Shown here piece by piece: positions 1 to 8,861 of a stretch of DNA of 64,000 nucleotides (its first letter is position 1; every line of letters begins with the position of its first letter). The stretch comes from Shewanella pneumatophori (GTDB taxonomy: Bacteria; Pseudomonadota; Gammaproteobacteria; Enterobacterales; Shewanellaceae). The DNA is taken from NCBI RefSeq assembly GCF_023283895.1, contig NZ_JAKILB010000016.1, forward strand, positions 45,425 through 109,424. The letters run 5' to 3'. The notes beneath the pieces are model-generated. The model was not told where the DNA came from, made no database searches, and saw only the letters and a program-made list of their open reading frames with translations. Made by a program: the position numbers and the translations under genes.

Positions 1-803
1 CACTTCTAGAACCAGGCAAGCCAGTTCAGTACTTACAAGAAGGCCGCTTAGGCTATGAAGAATATGCAGCCAAAGGGTTTGAGCTGTGGGGTTTTAATGC
101 CGATCAAGCATTGATGCCTGAGCCTTACGCAACAATCAACATGTACGGCTATGATATCCCTTACGACACACGAGACCCCCGCAAACTCAAAGCCCATAGT
201 TATGTAGTAACAGAGAGTTATGTTTTAGACGGTATTGAACTTGGTTGGGACGTTACGAGTGATAGATCTGCCCACGACGATGATTATAGTCACGAATGGG
301 TCGCTGACTTTGCGCTGCAAATCTATCGAGTACAAGAGAAGCGTTATCACGAGACAGGCATTATTACCGCTCGTACTGAGCATCAATTGGCAGGCGCGCC
401 CTACTTTGTTTACGATACTATTTATACCGATGGGTTTGCTTGGAATACCATTTCAGAGGCCGGAGAGTTCCTACCCCAATATGCTGCGGTAGCGATTAAA
501 GGTGCCATGGGTATGTGGGTATTATGGGACACTGAGTATACCGATTTGCTGTTTGAGCATGTGAGCAATGTTTACGACCGAGAGAAAGGCTTTTACGAAG
601 GTATTTATGAAAATGGCACAGGCTTAATCAATACTTTTACCTCAAACAACAACGGTATTTTATTAGAGATCTTGCTATACAAAAAACAAGGCAAACTGCT
701 GCAATATCAAGATAAAACTGCGCCAAGCCTTTGGGATAAAGCGCTCAATAATCCTTTTGAATATCAAAGCCAATGCTTACCTAAACAGTTAGCATCGCAA
801 TAA
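1..803 (+). CDS. DUF3131 protein, C-terminal part (5' end outside window)
   Basis: The frame is open from position 3 to the stop at 801-803, so only the last ~266 residues are visible. The ATG at 111 is internal: the codons before it encode EGRLGYEEYA, a block that recurs in the two other DUF3131 proteins of this locus. Other shared blocks are PYFVYDTIY (near 400) and the aromatic-rich GMWVLWDTEYTD (near 510). DUF3131 has no biochemical role that I know. The Trp/Tyr/Asp/Glu-rich repeated blocks would suit a carbohydrate-binding or glycosidase-like fold, which is inference. The next DUF3131 gene starts 8 bp downstream, so the two are surely co-transcribed. Confidence 0.85.
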   Translation, partial: LLEPGKPVQYLQEGRLGYEEYAAKGFELWGFNADQALMPEPYATINMYGYDIPYDTRDPRKLKAHSYVVTESYVLDGIELGWDVTSDRSAHDDDYSHEWVADFALQIYRVQEKRYHETGIITARTEHQLAGAPYFVYDTIYTDGFAWNTISEAGEFLPQYAAVAIKGAMGMWVLWDTEYTDLLFEHVSNVYDREKGFYEGIYENGTGLINTFTSNNNGILLEILLYKKQGKLLQYQDKTAPSLWDKALNNPFEYQSQCLPKQLASQ

Positions 804-811
804 GGCCTTCT

Positions 812-2194
812 ATGCAGAGATATGCTGCACTAGCGCTAATCGTTGTTTGCCTACAAGGCTGTGGTCTTATTTATCAAGGGGTGCAGTCAGGCGTTTCTGG
901 GGTGAATCAGTCACAACTGCTTCGCCAAGGCCGCCATGGCGAGCTCAACGAACAAGAGCTTGTGTGGGCCAATACTGCATGGCGTTATTTCAGTAATAAC
1001 ACCCAACTCGCCACTGGACTCGTTAATTCTATTGATAATTATCCAACTATGGATATGACTTCATTGGCAGACTATTTAATTGCACTGCAAGCCGCTAAAC
1101 AGTTCGAGCTGATTTCATCACGAGAACACGATGAGCGGCTCACTATGGTGATCGATTTTTTGGCAGATATGCCGCTCACTCGCCAAGGTGTGCCCAATAA
1201 AGTTTATTCCACCAGCAATAGAGGCATGGTCGATTATGCCAATCAAAGTGCAGAACTTGGCTGGTCAGCCATCGATATTGGTCGCTTACTTATTTCGCTA
1301 GCGATAACCAAACAAAATAACCCCCAATTTGCTGAATATATAGATAAAGGCGTACTGAGGTGGAATTTTTGTAGTCTTGTTTCTGAACAAGGCGAGCTAT
1401 ACGGCGGTAATATTTCCGGGGGCCAAGTTCATCCATATAAAGAGGGACGATTGGGCATAGAAGAGTATGCATCTTATGGCTATTTAGATTGGGGGATAAT
1501 TCCCCATAGAAATATAAGCCTCGAGCCCTATGAAGTAATTACAATCAATGGCATTGACCTACTCTTTGATGGCAGAGATCCGCGCTTTACCGATGTGCTA
1601 AGGCCCGTTTTTAGTACCCCCTACCTGTGGCTGGGATTGGAATTTAATTGGGACGATATTGATGATCTCAGTTCATCCGATGCTTCCCATAGCAATGATG
1701 GCTTAGCCGCAATGGCCGACTCTATTTATTTAGTGCAGCAAAGCCGCTGGCAACAAGAACGTATTTATACCGCCAGAGGTGAGCACGTTGTCTCGGGTGA
1801 GCCTTACTTTGTTTACGATGCAATTTACGCACTTGGTACTCCTTGGATAACGGTAGCTGAAGATGGCAGTAGCCATGATCAGTTGGCATTAGTTTCAACC
1901 CGAGTCGCGTTTCAAATGTGGGCACTTTGGAAAACCGACTACACCGACAAGCTACTTACCTTAGTGCAAGAGATGTATCACCCTCAGCGCGGCTGGTATG
2001 AGGGCCGTTATGAACGCTCAAGCGCCTATGAAAAGAGCATTACCTTAAAGACCAATGCTGGTGTTCTAGAAGCTTTGCTCTATAAGCAGGTCGGTAAGTT
2101 GTACCAACCCAATAGTGACAAGCAATATCGCGACGTTCGCTTTAACTCGCGCTTTAATCATCCAGGAAAATGCCTAACGGAGACCTTCAAATGA
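812..2194 (+). CDS. DUF3131 lipoprotein
   Basis: 460 aa. The N-terminus is a short lipoprotein signal ending in LQGC with Cys17 as lipidation site, so the protein should be anchored in the inner or outer membrane facing the periplasm. The rest is one DUF3131 region, collinear with the protein encoded just upstream (shared EGRLGIEEYA, PYFVYDAIY and QMWALWKTDYTD blocks). The two look like tandem paralogues, this copy lipidated. The stop overlaps the next start as ATGA (2191-2194), indicating translational coupling. No catalytic residues can be named with confidence. Membership of the family is firm; a role in binding or trimming a glycan is inferred from the neighbouring glycosyltransferase. 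Confidence 0.85.
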   Translation: MQRYAALALIVVCLQGCGLIYQGVQSGVSGVNQSQLLRQGRHGELNEQELVWANTAWRYFSNNTQLATGLVNSIDNYPTMDMTSLADYLIALQAAKQFELISSREHDERLTMVIDFLADMPLTRQGVPNKVYSTSNRGMVDYANQSAELGWSAIDIGRLLISLAITKQNNPQFAEYIDKGVLRWNFCSLVSEQGELYGGNISGGQVHPYKEGRLGIEEYASYGYLDWGIIPHRNISLEPYEVITINGIDLLFDGRDPRFTDVLRPVFSTPYLWLGLEFNWDDIDDLSSSDASHSNDGLAAMADSIYLVQQSRWQQERIYTARGEHVVSGEPYFVYDAIYALGTPWITVAEDGSSHDQLALVSTRVAFQMWALWKTDYTDKLLTLVQEMYHPQRGWYEGRYERSSAYEKSITLKTNAGVLEALLYKQVGKLYQPNSDKQYRDVRFNSRFNHPGKCLTETFK

Positions 2195-3129
2195 GTAAAC
2201 GTTATCGCTGGGCAATTACGCTAGTGAGCCTTGGCCTTCTCATTAGCCTAGCAGCCTATGCCCAACCACAGCCCCTTTCTCTAAAACCCTTTAGTAAGGG
2301 CAATTACCTCGTTAAAAAAGGCGCCTACGATCAAGCTGCTACACATTGGCATCAGCTCAGTATTCAGTTTATGAGTAACTCACAAAACCTATCTCCACAG
2401 CAAATGTGGCAAGGTGCGGGCCTCGCCGCCTCATTAGCGGCCATCGCCGCCGATAAAGCCCAAGATCCTATTGCCTATCAATACTGGGCTGATAGTACGC
2501 GCTACTTACTCACAGGTGGAACAAATTGGTCACAGTTACAACAGCAATTACATCAACGTTTTGAAACAGCTAATACCCAACTGTCAGTCGTGATGCAAGT
2601 TAATGACATCAATGCTGGTATAGATGCGTCACTGGATCTGGAGCTTAACGTATTACAAGTATGGGATGACAAATTAGCCGTATTTGAATTTACTTCTCCG
2701 CGACTTGGACTCAATCGTCCGCAGCAAAATAGCGATATGACGACGGTAGTTGCTAATCCCTATTCGGCAGAACAAACCCAGCAAAATACGCAAAACAGTG
2801 GTGAGAAAAAGCTATCAGGGATCCAAACCAATGTATCGCAGACACCCGCTTTTACCATTGCGCCAGTTCTAGCAGAAGACACACTAAAAGAAACTGTTGA
2901 GCAATCAAGTTTACCGCAACAGCAAACTGAACAAGTCAACTCATCTGCGACTGCGATATCTGCTGCCGCGCAACAGAGCCCAATGGCTAAAGGTAACCTG
3001 TTACCAACACAAAACCATCAGGTCAAAGCGAAACAAAAGCGTCAAATCGAGCCAGTTCCATCTCAGCCAGAATCACTGCCAGCGAAAACTGAACAGCAAG
3101 AGAAGCCCCTTGAGGATAACCGGAACTAA
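2191..3129 (+). CDS. periplasmic protein with low-complexity Gln/Ser/Thr-rich tail, function unknown
   Basis: 312 aa from the ATG at 2191, which overlaps the previous stop as ATGA and has GGAG at 2179-2182; an ATG at 2170 is in frame but lacks this spacing. Residues ~1-25 form a signal peptide ending AAYA. Residues ~35-130 (YLVKKGAYDQAATHW, then Ala-rich helices) resemble a tetratricopeptide-like helical region. From ~190 to the end the chain is rich in Q, S, T, E and K and probably disordered. I do not recognise a family. Lying between a DUF3131 lipoprotein and a glycosyltransferase, it may be a periplasmic scaffold for that system; this is inference only. Confidence 0.7.
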   Translation: MSKRYRWAITLVSLGLLISLAAYAQPQPLSLKPFSKGNYLVKKGAYDQAATHWHQLSIQFMSNSQNLSPQQMWQGAGLAASLAAIAADKAQDPIAYQYWADSTRYLLTGGTNWSQLQQQLHQRFETANTQLSVVMQVNDINAGIDASLDLELNVLQVWDDKLAVFEFTSPRLGLNRPQQNSDMTTVVANPYSAEQTQQNTQNSGEKKLSGIQTNVSQTPAFTIAPVLAEDTLKETVEQSSLPQQQTEQVNSSATAISAAAQQSPMAKGNLLPTQNHQVKAKQKRQIEPVPSQPESLPAKTEQQEKPLEDNRN

Positions 3130-3273
3130 TAGGCAATTTACACATGACAAATCGCCTAGAAACTTGCTGTTTTTTAAATCTATTACTAGCCTAATAGATA
3201 ACGGCTAGATTCTATTTCTAAATAGCTTTGCCGCCGTTTATCAGGAAGAGTAGCACCATAGAAAGGATTCGTT

Positions 3274-4551
3274 ATGATGACCCCCAGAGAAGATCTAGAG
3301 CAGCTATACCGCGCAGCAAGCAACCAGTTTGACCTAACCGAAGCTTCTCACCAAGAGGCGCTGCTAGAATTGGCAGACTCTTTACTCGACCTGCAACGAA
3401 CTCCACCAGAGCAATTGATTTTGCTATCGCAAAAAGAGGACTGCCCACTAGCCTTTCGTCTTGCAGTTAAGCTTGTGCTTTCAAGACAATATGCCGAACA
3501 AATTAAGCAACCAATCACAGTGGGTGTCGTATTTGCCATGTGGGGAGAGCACCATAGATTATTGGGTAAATCGAGCAACAACCCTAACGGTGAAAACTCG
3601 CTACTAACCAAAGTCAATCAATTAGATTGGATCTGCCGCGACACCCCCATCGACTGGCGCTTATATCCAGTTGACGATGGCTGCCCTCACGCAAGTTTCG
3701 ATATCGCTACTCGTATAGCGGAAAACTCAGCCCAAAGCGCTAAAATTCAGGTATTAAAACTCAGTGACGGCATTAAGCTTGATCACGGCCCCTTAGTAAA
3801 CCTACAACACGTTGATGACTCCAAAAAAGGTGGCGCGATTATTCACGGCTGTGTACAAGCCTTAGAGGACAATGTCGATGCCGTGCTATATACAGATGCG
3901 GATAACTCAGTGCATATGGGGCAATTAGGCCTAATACTACAACCCTTTATTGAGCAGCATGCACAAGTTGTGCTGGGCAATAGAAAACACCCAATGTCAG
4001 TGCTAGTAAAACAAGAACAACGCTGGGGAATAGGGATCAAGACGCTACGTCATATGCAAAGAATGGTTGGTTCGAGTATCTTCTCTAAAGGTATTCACGA
4101 CACGCAAGCCGCCTATAAACTGTTTAGCCGTGAAGCACTTTTCTGCATTTTAGCTAAACCAAGCGTATTTGATTTTTCATTCGATACTGATTGGATTCTC
4201 GCGGCGATGCAGCACAACCTAAAAATAGATACTATTCCCTTTGCTTTTGTTGATTCCGCTGCAGAATCAGCTTCTATTACTCAAGGGCCAATGAGCACTT
4301 GGTTAACCTTATTGCAGGGGCTAGTTACCGCGCTAAGAGCCAGAAATATTTATTACAGTAAAGAGATGGCACAAGTGATTGATGAGCATGTTAGAACAGC
4401 TAAAGATCTTGAGCTAATCATAGATACACTGCCCGATGAATTACTGGATGCCAAAGACTGCGAGCTTGGCAATGAGGCTTTAATGACCCCACAGGCATTA
4501 TCCACTTGGTTAACCAAGGTCAAAGCGACGCCATTTGAGTCCAGCTTATAA
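3274..4551 (+). CDS. family-2 (GT-A fold) glycosyltransferase, soluble
   Basis: 425 aa, start ATG at 3274 with AAAGGA upstream. Motifs resemble dolichyl-phosphate-mannose-synthase-type GT2 enzymes: VDDGCP after strand 2, K184-K-G-G-A (donor loop), the metal/nucleotide-sugar motif D208-A-D210, and D276-TQAAYKLF, the usual DTQ.G.K.F block, followed by FSFDTDWILAA. The N-terminal ~85 residues are an extra helical domain. No transmembrane segment is visible, so the enzyme should act in the cytoplasm, transferring sugar from a nucleotide donor. Acceptor and sugar cannot be read from sequence. It lies within the DUF3131 locus, suggesting that the locus makes or decorates a glycan or glycolipid. Confidence 0.8.
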   Translation: MMTPREDLEQLYRAASNQFDLTEASHQEALLELADSLLDLQRTPPEQLILLSQKEDCPLAFRLAVKLVLSRQYAEQIKQPITVGVVFAMWGEHHRLLGKSSNNPNGENSLLTKVNQLDWICRDTPIDWRLYPVDDGCPHASFDIATRIAENSAQSAKIQVLKLSDGIKLDHGPLVNLQHVDDSKKGGAIIHGCVQALEDNVDAVLYTDADNSVHMGQLGLILQPFIEQHAQVVLGNRKHPMSVLVKQEQRWGIGIKTLRHMQRMVGSSIFSKGIHDTQAAYKLFSREALFCILAKPSVFDFSFDTDWILAAMQHNLKIDTIPFAFVDSAAESASITQGPMSTWLTLLQGLVTALRARNIYYSKEMAQVIDEHVRTAKDLELIIDTLPDELLDAKDCELGNEALMTPQALSTWLTKVKATPFESSL

Positions 4552-4594
4552 CCTCAACAAGTACATTGGATGCAGCCAAGCAAGGAAGCGAGTG

Positions 4595-4921
4595 ATGATA
4601 AAAATTGAAGAACTTAAGGCAATATGCGGTGATGATGATTCTATGGTGGAAATGCTGCTAAACCTATACATGGAAGAATATGGTCAATGCGATAGTGTCA
4701 TTCAGCAAAGATATACTAGTGATGATCTCGATGGTTTATTTAAAATATCCCATGAATTAAAAGGTATGTTTAGCAATCTCTGTGCGCAAGATGCTATGAC
4801 TTTAGCCCAAATCGTAGAGTCTAGCTCACAAGCAGGTACACTGCCGGAAGAGAGCGCCATCAAAGATCTATGCCAAGAAATTCGTGCCATTAATCAGCAA
4901 ATCAACACTATATTAGCCTAA
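4595..4921 (+). CDS. stand-alone Hpt phosphotransfer protein
   Basis: 108 aa from ATG 4595, preceded by AAGGAAG; longer in-frame starts back to 4535 lack this ribosome site and overlap the glycosyltransferase end. The fold is a helical Hpt bundle: SHELKGMFSNL matches the (A)HxLKGxxxNLG signature, and His53 is the predicted phosphorylation site. Single-domain Hpt proteins shuttle phosphate between receiver domains of hybrid kinases and response regulators in the cytoplasm. Its position inside an operon of DUF3131 and glycosyltransferase genes is unusual. The hybrid kinase at 9453-12113 has a receiver but no Hpt, making it a candidate partner (inference). Confidence 0.85.
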   Translation: MIKIEELKAICGDDDSMVEMLLNLYMEEYGQCDSVIQQRYTSDDLDGLFKISHELKGMFSNLCAQDAMTLAQIVESSSQAGTLPEESAIKDLCQEIRAINQQINTILA

Positions 4922-4940
4922 GTAATGGTTCAGTGATGGC

Positions 4941-6422
4941 ATGCCCAAAACTCACCACTCAAGCTATTGCTTCTTGGTTTTACTGTTCGCGGCACTATTA
5001 AATACTGGTGCCGCGGCTTCAGCTTCTGAGTTGCCAGCCCAACCGCAAACCATTTCACGTAATTTACAACATGCAAAAGACTCACCTCCAGTAACCATCC
5101 GCTTTCAACGCCGAGCGGTGATCCCGAAGGTTAGTCATGACTCAGAATTAGTCACTCAAGCGGTTCAAACTAACCAGACTAAACAAGCATCCACGAAAAT
5201 TAACCCAACAGCTGCCGAGTTAACCCCAACTAAGCACACAGTCGTTATTGAGTTAACTCGCCATGAAAAATTACTCATCAATAAAGCCAAACGCTATTTT
5301 GATAAAAACTGGAATGCAACCACAGGTTTAATTGATTCTGTACAAGGCTACACTCACGCAACCATGTGGGATGTCGCAAGTGGTATTGGCGGATTATTAG
5401 CGCTTGAAGCACTATCTGAAAACTCGCAACAACTCACTGACTTCAGACTGGAAAAAATGCTCGATACATTACTCGAGCTGCCGTTATACAAAGCGACCTT
5501 GCCCAATAGACAATATAATACTCGTACAGCTCAGCCCTCTGGCAGAATGAGTCAAACAGCAGCGAATGGTAATGGCTGGTCTGCACTAGACTTAGGTAGG
5601 CTGTATATTTGGCTGGAAATACTCAAGCGCCATAAACCTTTTCTAGCCAATAAAATACATCAACTAAAATCCAAATGGTTACTTGAGCGTGCTACACACA
5701 AGGGCAATTTATACGGCACTAAGCTTACCTCTAAAAAAGAATATTTCCGCCAAGAAGGTCGTTTAGGCTACTTACAATATGCGGCGACTGGTTACCAACT
5801 CGCTGGACTAGATGTTGCTACCGCTTTTGAATGTGACAAACTCGAAACCACTGAGTTAAACGGTATAAAATTACTTATTGATAGAGGTAATTTACCCTTT
5901 TTCACTTTAGACCCTTACTTACTCTACGCCATAGAAATAGGCTATGAGAAATCATGCTGGAATCAGCTTTTATCTCTATATCAATTGCATAAACAAAATG
6001 CACAAACGACTAGCAAACTCTCAGCCTACGCTGAAGACTCGTTAAATAAAGCACCTTGGTTTTTATACAACAACATCACTTACCAAGGTAAGCCTTGGCA
6101 AAGTGTATCTCACGCAGGCAAAGCTGTTAGTTACCCACAAACCTTTAGCAATAAAGCGGCATTTGCTATGAGCGTGCTGTTTGATGAAGCCTACGGCCAA
6201 CAGCTTGCCGATCTCGTTATTAGTAATAGCGCTCGTCATAACGTTATCCCAACCGGCCTTTATGCCAACGGTAAAACAAATACCGCCTATAATATAAATA
6301 CTAACTCACTGATCTTAGTTAGCCTTTGGTATAAATCTCGCGCCAAGCGGGCAATTCTCCCCTCTTTAGAACAGCGAGATATTAAACAAGCAACAACGGC
6401 AATATCAGCCATAAACCATTAA
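4941..6422 (+). CDS. secreted DUF3131 protein, third paralogue
   Basis: 493 aa. An N-terminal signal peptide (~1-29, ending ALLNTGAAASA) is followed by a ~70-residue Thr/Gln-rich linker, then a DUF3131 region starting near residue 105 with the repeated blocks QEGRLGYLQYA, PWFLYNNITYQGKPW and INTNSLILVSLWYK. It is clearly more divergent than the two upstream copies. It lacks a lipobox and is predicted periplasmic or secreted. The gene begins 19 bp after the hpt stop with a poor ribosome site, so translation probably depends on the operon. Function unknown; paralogy with the other two is seen directly. Confidence 0.8.
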   Translation: MPKTHHSSYCFLVLLFAALLNTGAAASASELPAQPQTISRNLQHAKDSPPVTIRFQRRAVIPKVSHDSELVTQAVQTNQTKQASTKINPTAAELTPTKHTVVIELTRHEKLLINKAKRYFDKNWNATTGLIDSVQGYTHATMWDVASGIGGLLALEALSENSQQLTDFRLEKMLDTLLELPLYKATLPNRQYNTRTAQPSGRMSQTAANGNGWSALDLGRLYIWLEILKRHKPFLANKIHQLKSKWLLERATHKGNLYGTKLTSKKEYFRQEGRLGYLQYAATGYQLAGLDVATAFECDKLETTELNGIKLLIDRGNLPFFTLDPYLLYAIEIGYEKSCWNQLLSLYQLHKQNAQTTSKLSAYAEDSLNKAPWFLYNNITYQGKPWQSVSHAGKAVSYPQTFSNKAAFAMSVLFDEAYGQQLADLVISNSARHNVIPTGLYANGKTNTAYNINTNSLILVSLWYKSRAKRAILPSLEQRDIKQATTAISAINH

Positions 6423-6511
6423 AAGAGATCTGGCGATAATAGTCACAATCACAGCAAGATAATCATTTATAGGAAGCGCAGGCAACAAGCGCATTTTAGC
6501 AAGGAAGCACA

Positions 6512-7528
6512 TTGACTCAGTGTTTAATAGGGAAAAATAGTAGCAATACTAAAGTTGTTACCTTGCTAGGTATCGGCTCTCTACTCACATTTTCGAGTAG
6601 CGCTGCTGAGCACCAAACCCAAATGGCTAAACATGCTCCTAAGAGCAATCCAGCGGCCGTTATCAATGCGCCTACGCCTATCACAGATAACCCAAGTGAA
6701 AGCGAAGCTGATCTGGTTTGGAAAGGGATAAGTAGTTCGTTTATGCTGCCTATTGAAGAATGGAATGCAGATACACCTTGGTACAAGCGTTGGAGTGCTA
6801 GCGTCAATTTAGGCTATCCGCTAGTCGATACGCCGGCAGTATTGCCCGCAAATTCGACCACAGGCCCAAGCAATCAAAACTTCACCGCTAGCCTGTCATT
6901 AAAATATGCCATCATAGGTAACTGGTTTGTCTCCGCCACCGCTTATCACTATTTTGATAACGATCTACAGCAGGCGTGGAACCCAGACTTTACTTATGTG
7001 TTTGGTTATAGCGACTGGCGTCCTTATACATTTAGCTTACTCTACTCAAATTACGGTGGTAACCGCTTCAACCCAAGTGATGGGGTTAAGCACACAGAGT
7101 TCTCACAAGGTACTTGGTCATTAGGCTGGAAGTTTCCTGTGACTAAACCCTTTATTGACTGGTTATCGTTTACTGATGATGGCGCTATAGGCTGCCAAAT
7201 TGATTATAACTACACGCCTGAGTATTTCGATTTAGAAAGTGTGGAATATAAAACCCAACATCAAACGGTAAGCTTAGGTTGTAAGTATTCCATTGTCGGT
7301 AATTGGTACGTCAACGCGACTGCATTTTATTATTTAGATAGTGCGCAGAAACAACCCTGGAACCCTGACTTTACTTATGGGTTTGGTTATTTTGACTGGC
7401 GACCTGGCACCATTACCGTGCAATACAATAACTACTCAGGTAATCGTTGGAATAGCGCAGACAGAGGGCCTGATACAGGCCGCTTTAAAGATGGTTCCAT
7501 CAGCATTAGTTACTCATTTAAGTTCTAA
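6512..7528 (+). CDS. outer-membrane beta-barrel-like protein with internal duplication
   Basis: 338 aa starting at TTG 6512, chosen because AAGGAAG lies just upstream and a signal peptide (VVTLLGIGSLLTFSSSAA) follows. The mature chain has alternating aromatic/polar strands and ends in YSFKF, a terminal-Phe outer-membrane signature. Residues ~124-205 and ~250-338 are two copies of one module (GNWFVSATAYHYFD / GNWYVNATAFYYLD, WNPDFTY, FGYxDWRP, GNR). The last gene of the plus-strand locus, 89 bp after the third DUF3131 gene. It may be the outer-membrane exit or anchor of that system. A porin-like role cannot be excluded. Confidence 0.75.
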   Translation: MTQCLIGKNSSNTKVVTLLGIGSLLTFSSSAAEHQTQMAKHAPKSNPAAVINAPTPITDNPSESEADLVWKGISSSFMLPIEEWNADTPWYKRWSASVNLGYPLVDTPAVLPANSTTGPSNQNFTASLSLKYAIIGNWFVSATAYHYFDNDLQQAWNPDFTYVFGYSDWRPYTFSLLYSNYGGNRFNPSDGVKHTEFSQGTWSLGWKFPVTKPFIDWLSFTDDGAIGCQIDYNYTPEYFDLESVEYKTQHQTVSLGCKYSIVGNWYVNATAFYYLDSAQKQPWNPDFTYGFGYFDWRPGTITVQYNNYSGNRWNSADRGPDTGRFKDGSISISYSFKF

Positions 7529-7567
7529 CATTACACGCGCGACCTAATACCTATCTGCATGAGATTA

Positions 7568-7819
7568 TCACTTCAAACGCTTAAATACCTTTTGCTGACA
7601 CTGAGGACAAAAATAAGAATGGCGATGGATTTTGCTAGCGCATTCAGGGCAAGGAAGCATTCGACGGTCTTTACTGAATAACAGTAATAACACCCCAATT
7701 GGTCCCAACACATAACCTAATAACGCCCCCGCTACAACATTGCCCTTGCTATAACCAATCACGGTTGAGAGCACTAGCATTACCAAGTAAAAGCCTAGCC
7801 AGAATAGAATGTTATCCAT
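7568..7819 (-). CDS. small membrane protein with C-terminal zinc ribbon
   Basis: About 83 aa from ATG 7819; a TTG at 7825 overlapping the porin stop is the alternative start. Two transmembrane helices (residues ~4-25 and ~30-48) are followed by a zinc-ribbon tail with two CPxC pairs (CPECAS and CPQCQQ). It follows the porin gene by only 2-3 bp on the minus strand, without a clear ribosome site, so it is probably translationally coupled. Such membrane-anchored zinc ribbons are widespread and uncharacterised. The plus-strand barrel gene ends 39 bp away, convergently, and I see no terminator between them. Confidence 0.65.
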   Translation of the reverse strand: MDNILFWLGFYLVMLVLSTVIGYSKGNVVAGALLGYVLGPIGVLLLLFSKDRRMLPCPECASKIHRHSYFCPQCQQKVFKRLK

Positions 7820-7821
7820 AA

Positions 7822-8859
7822 TCAAAATACAAAGTTAATGCTGAGAGTAACTAAATCAACATCTGAGCTTTCACTGTATTCAAGGGGCGAAGTAATAAAT
7901 TGTCCCCGATTTCCCTCCTCACTGGAGAAGATCATTTGGTACTCTAAATTTAACGAAATGGTTGATGTGGCATCGTATCTAACACCTGCTGTGACCCCTT
8001 TACTCTTACGGGACTGATGACTTTCGGCGTAGGTTAAATAAGGAGAGAAGTCATCAAAGGCATAAATCATTGAGGCGTACCAATTAGCCTGAATACGATC
8101 AACTTCCACTTCAGCCATCCACAGCCATGACTCAAAACTATATTCCGCACCTAAGGTGTAAATATCGAGTTTTTCAGTTATCGGAAATGGGCGTTGCGTA
8201 TATTTAACTTGCATATAACCACTATGAACTCGGTAATTGAAGCCAACTAAGTCCACATACATACCGGCCATATATTCGGTATCAAACTCTAACTTTAGAT
8301 TGCCTAAATCCACTTCATTTAAGCGCTCAAATCCATAATAAGGTGATACGGTTAGCTGTAAACCATCAGTCAACTCATAGTTCCAAGCGAGTGATAAACC
8401 ATCGTAAGAAGTGAACCCCAAAATACTGTCATAAACTTCCTGCGGCGGGCGAGCCCAAGGATAAGCTTGGCCCACATAATAGTACTCAGAGGCTAAAAAT
8501 AGTGGCAACCTCAATCGCCCAGCCCTTATCTCAAATTCATTGTACTCATAAGATAAGTAAGCCCATTCAAGCTCAGGATCGCTCCATTTATCTTGAGTGC
8601 GTTTAACCACTTGGCCAGAGGCTGCAAAACCATCAAAAATATCCACATCTAACTGCAAACCAAAAGCTGTATCGCAGTCATAACAAGCTTCATCAGTAAT
8701 TTCGCGACTAATGAATAATGGCGTACGATTGTCAGTTTTACTGATTGCAGTAGAGCCAAAACCACTTAGATTAATATTATCGGTTAGTTCAATAGCAGCC
8801 ATTGCAGGGCTAAGCAGCAACATAGGTAAAGCAAAAGCGGCAATTCGACGAAATAACAT
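7822..8859 (-). CDS. porin-like outer-membrane beta-barrel protein
   Basis: 345 aa with a signal peptide (~1-21, LLLSPAMA-A) and a chain of amphipathic strands with aromatic girdles, ending in LSINFVF with the terminal Phe expected for Bam-assembled barrels. The GRLRLPLFLASEYYYVGQAYPW region resembles the pore-lining segment of large alginate/phosphate-type porins. An uncommon CYDCD cysteine pair is found near residue 60. The gene starts 2 bp after the PstS-like gene, so the two form an operon. The sequence does not reveal a substrate; phosphate or another anion is suggested only by the neighbour. Confidence 0.7.
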   Translation of the reverse strand: MLFRRIAAFALPMLLLSPAMAAIELTDNINLSGFGSTAISKTDNRTPLFISREITDEACYDCDTAFGLQLDVDIFDGFAASGQVVKRTQDKWSDPELEWAYLSYEYNEFEIRAGRLRLPLFLASEYYYVGQAYPWARPPQEVYDSILGFTSYDGLSLAWNYELTDGLQLTVSPYYGFERLNEVDLGNLKLEFDTEYMAGMYVDLVGFNYRVHSGYMQVKYTQRPFPITEKLDIYTLGAEYSFESWLWMAEVEVDRIQANWYASMIYAFDDFSPYLTYAESHQSRKSKGVTAGVRYDATSTISLNLEYQMIFSSEEGNRGQFITSPLEYSESSDVDLVTLSINFVF

Positions 8860-8861
8860 GG

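Noticed and set aside
3186..3208. CTAGCC/GGCTAG stem-loop before the glycosyltransferase gene
   Set aside because: Only 6 bp with an 11-nt loop and no T-run; too weak to call a terminator.
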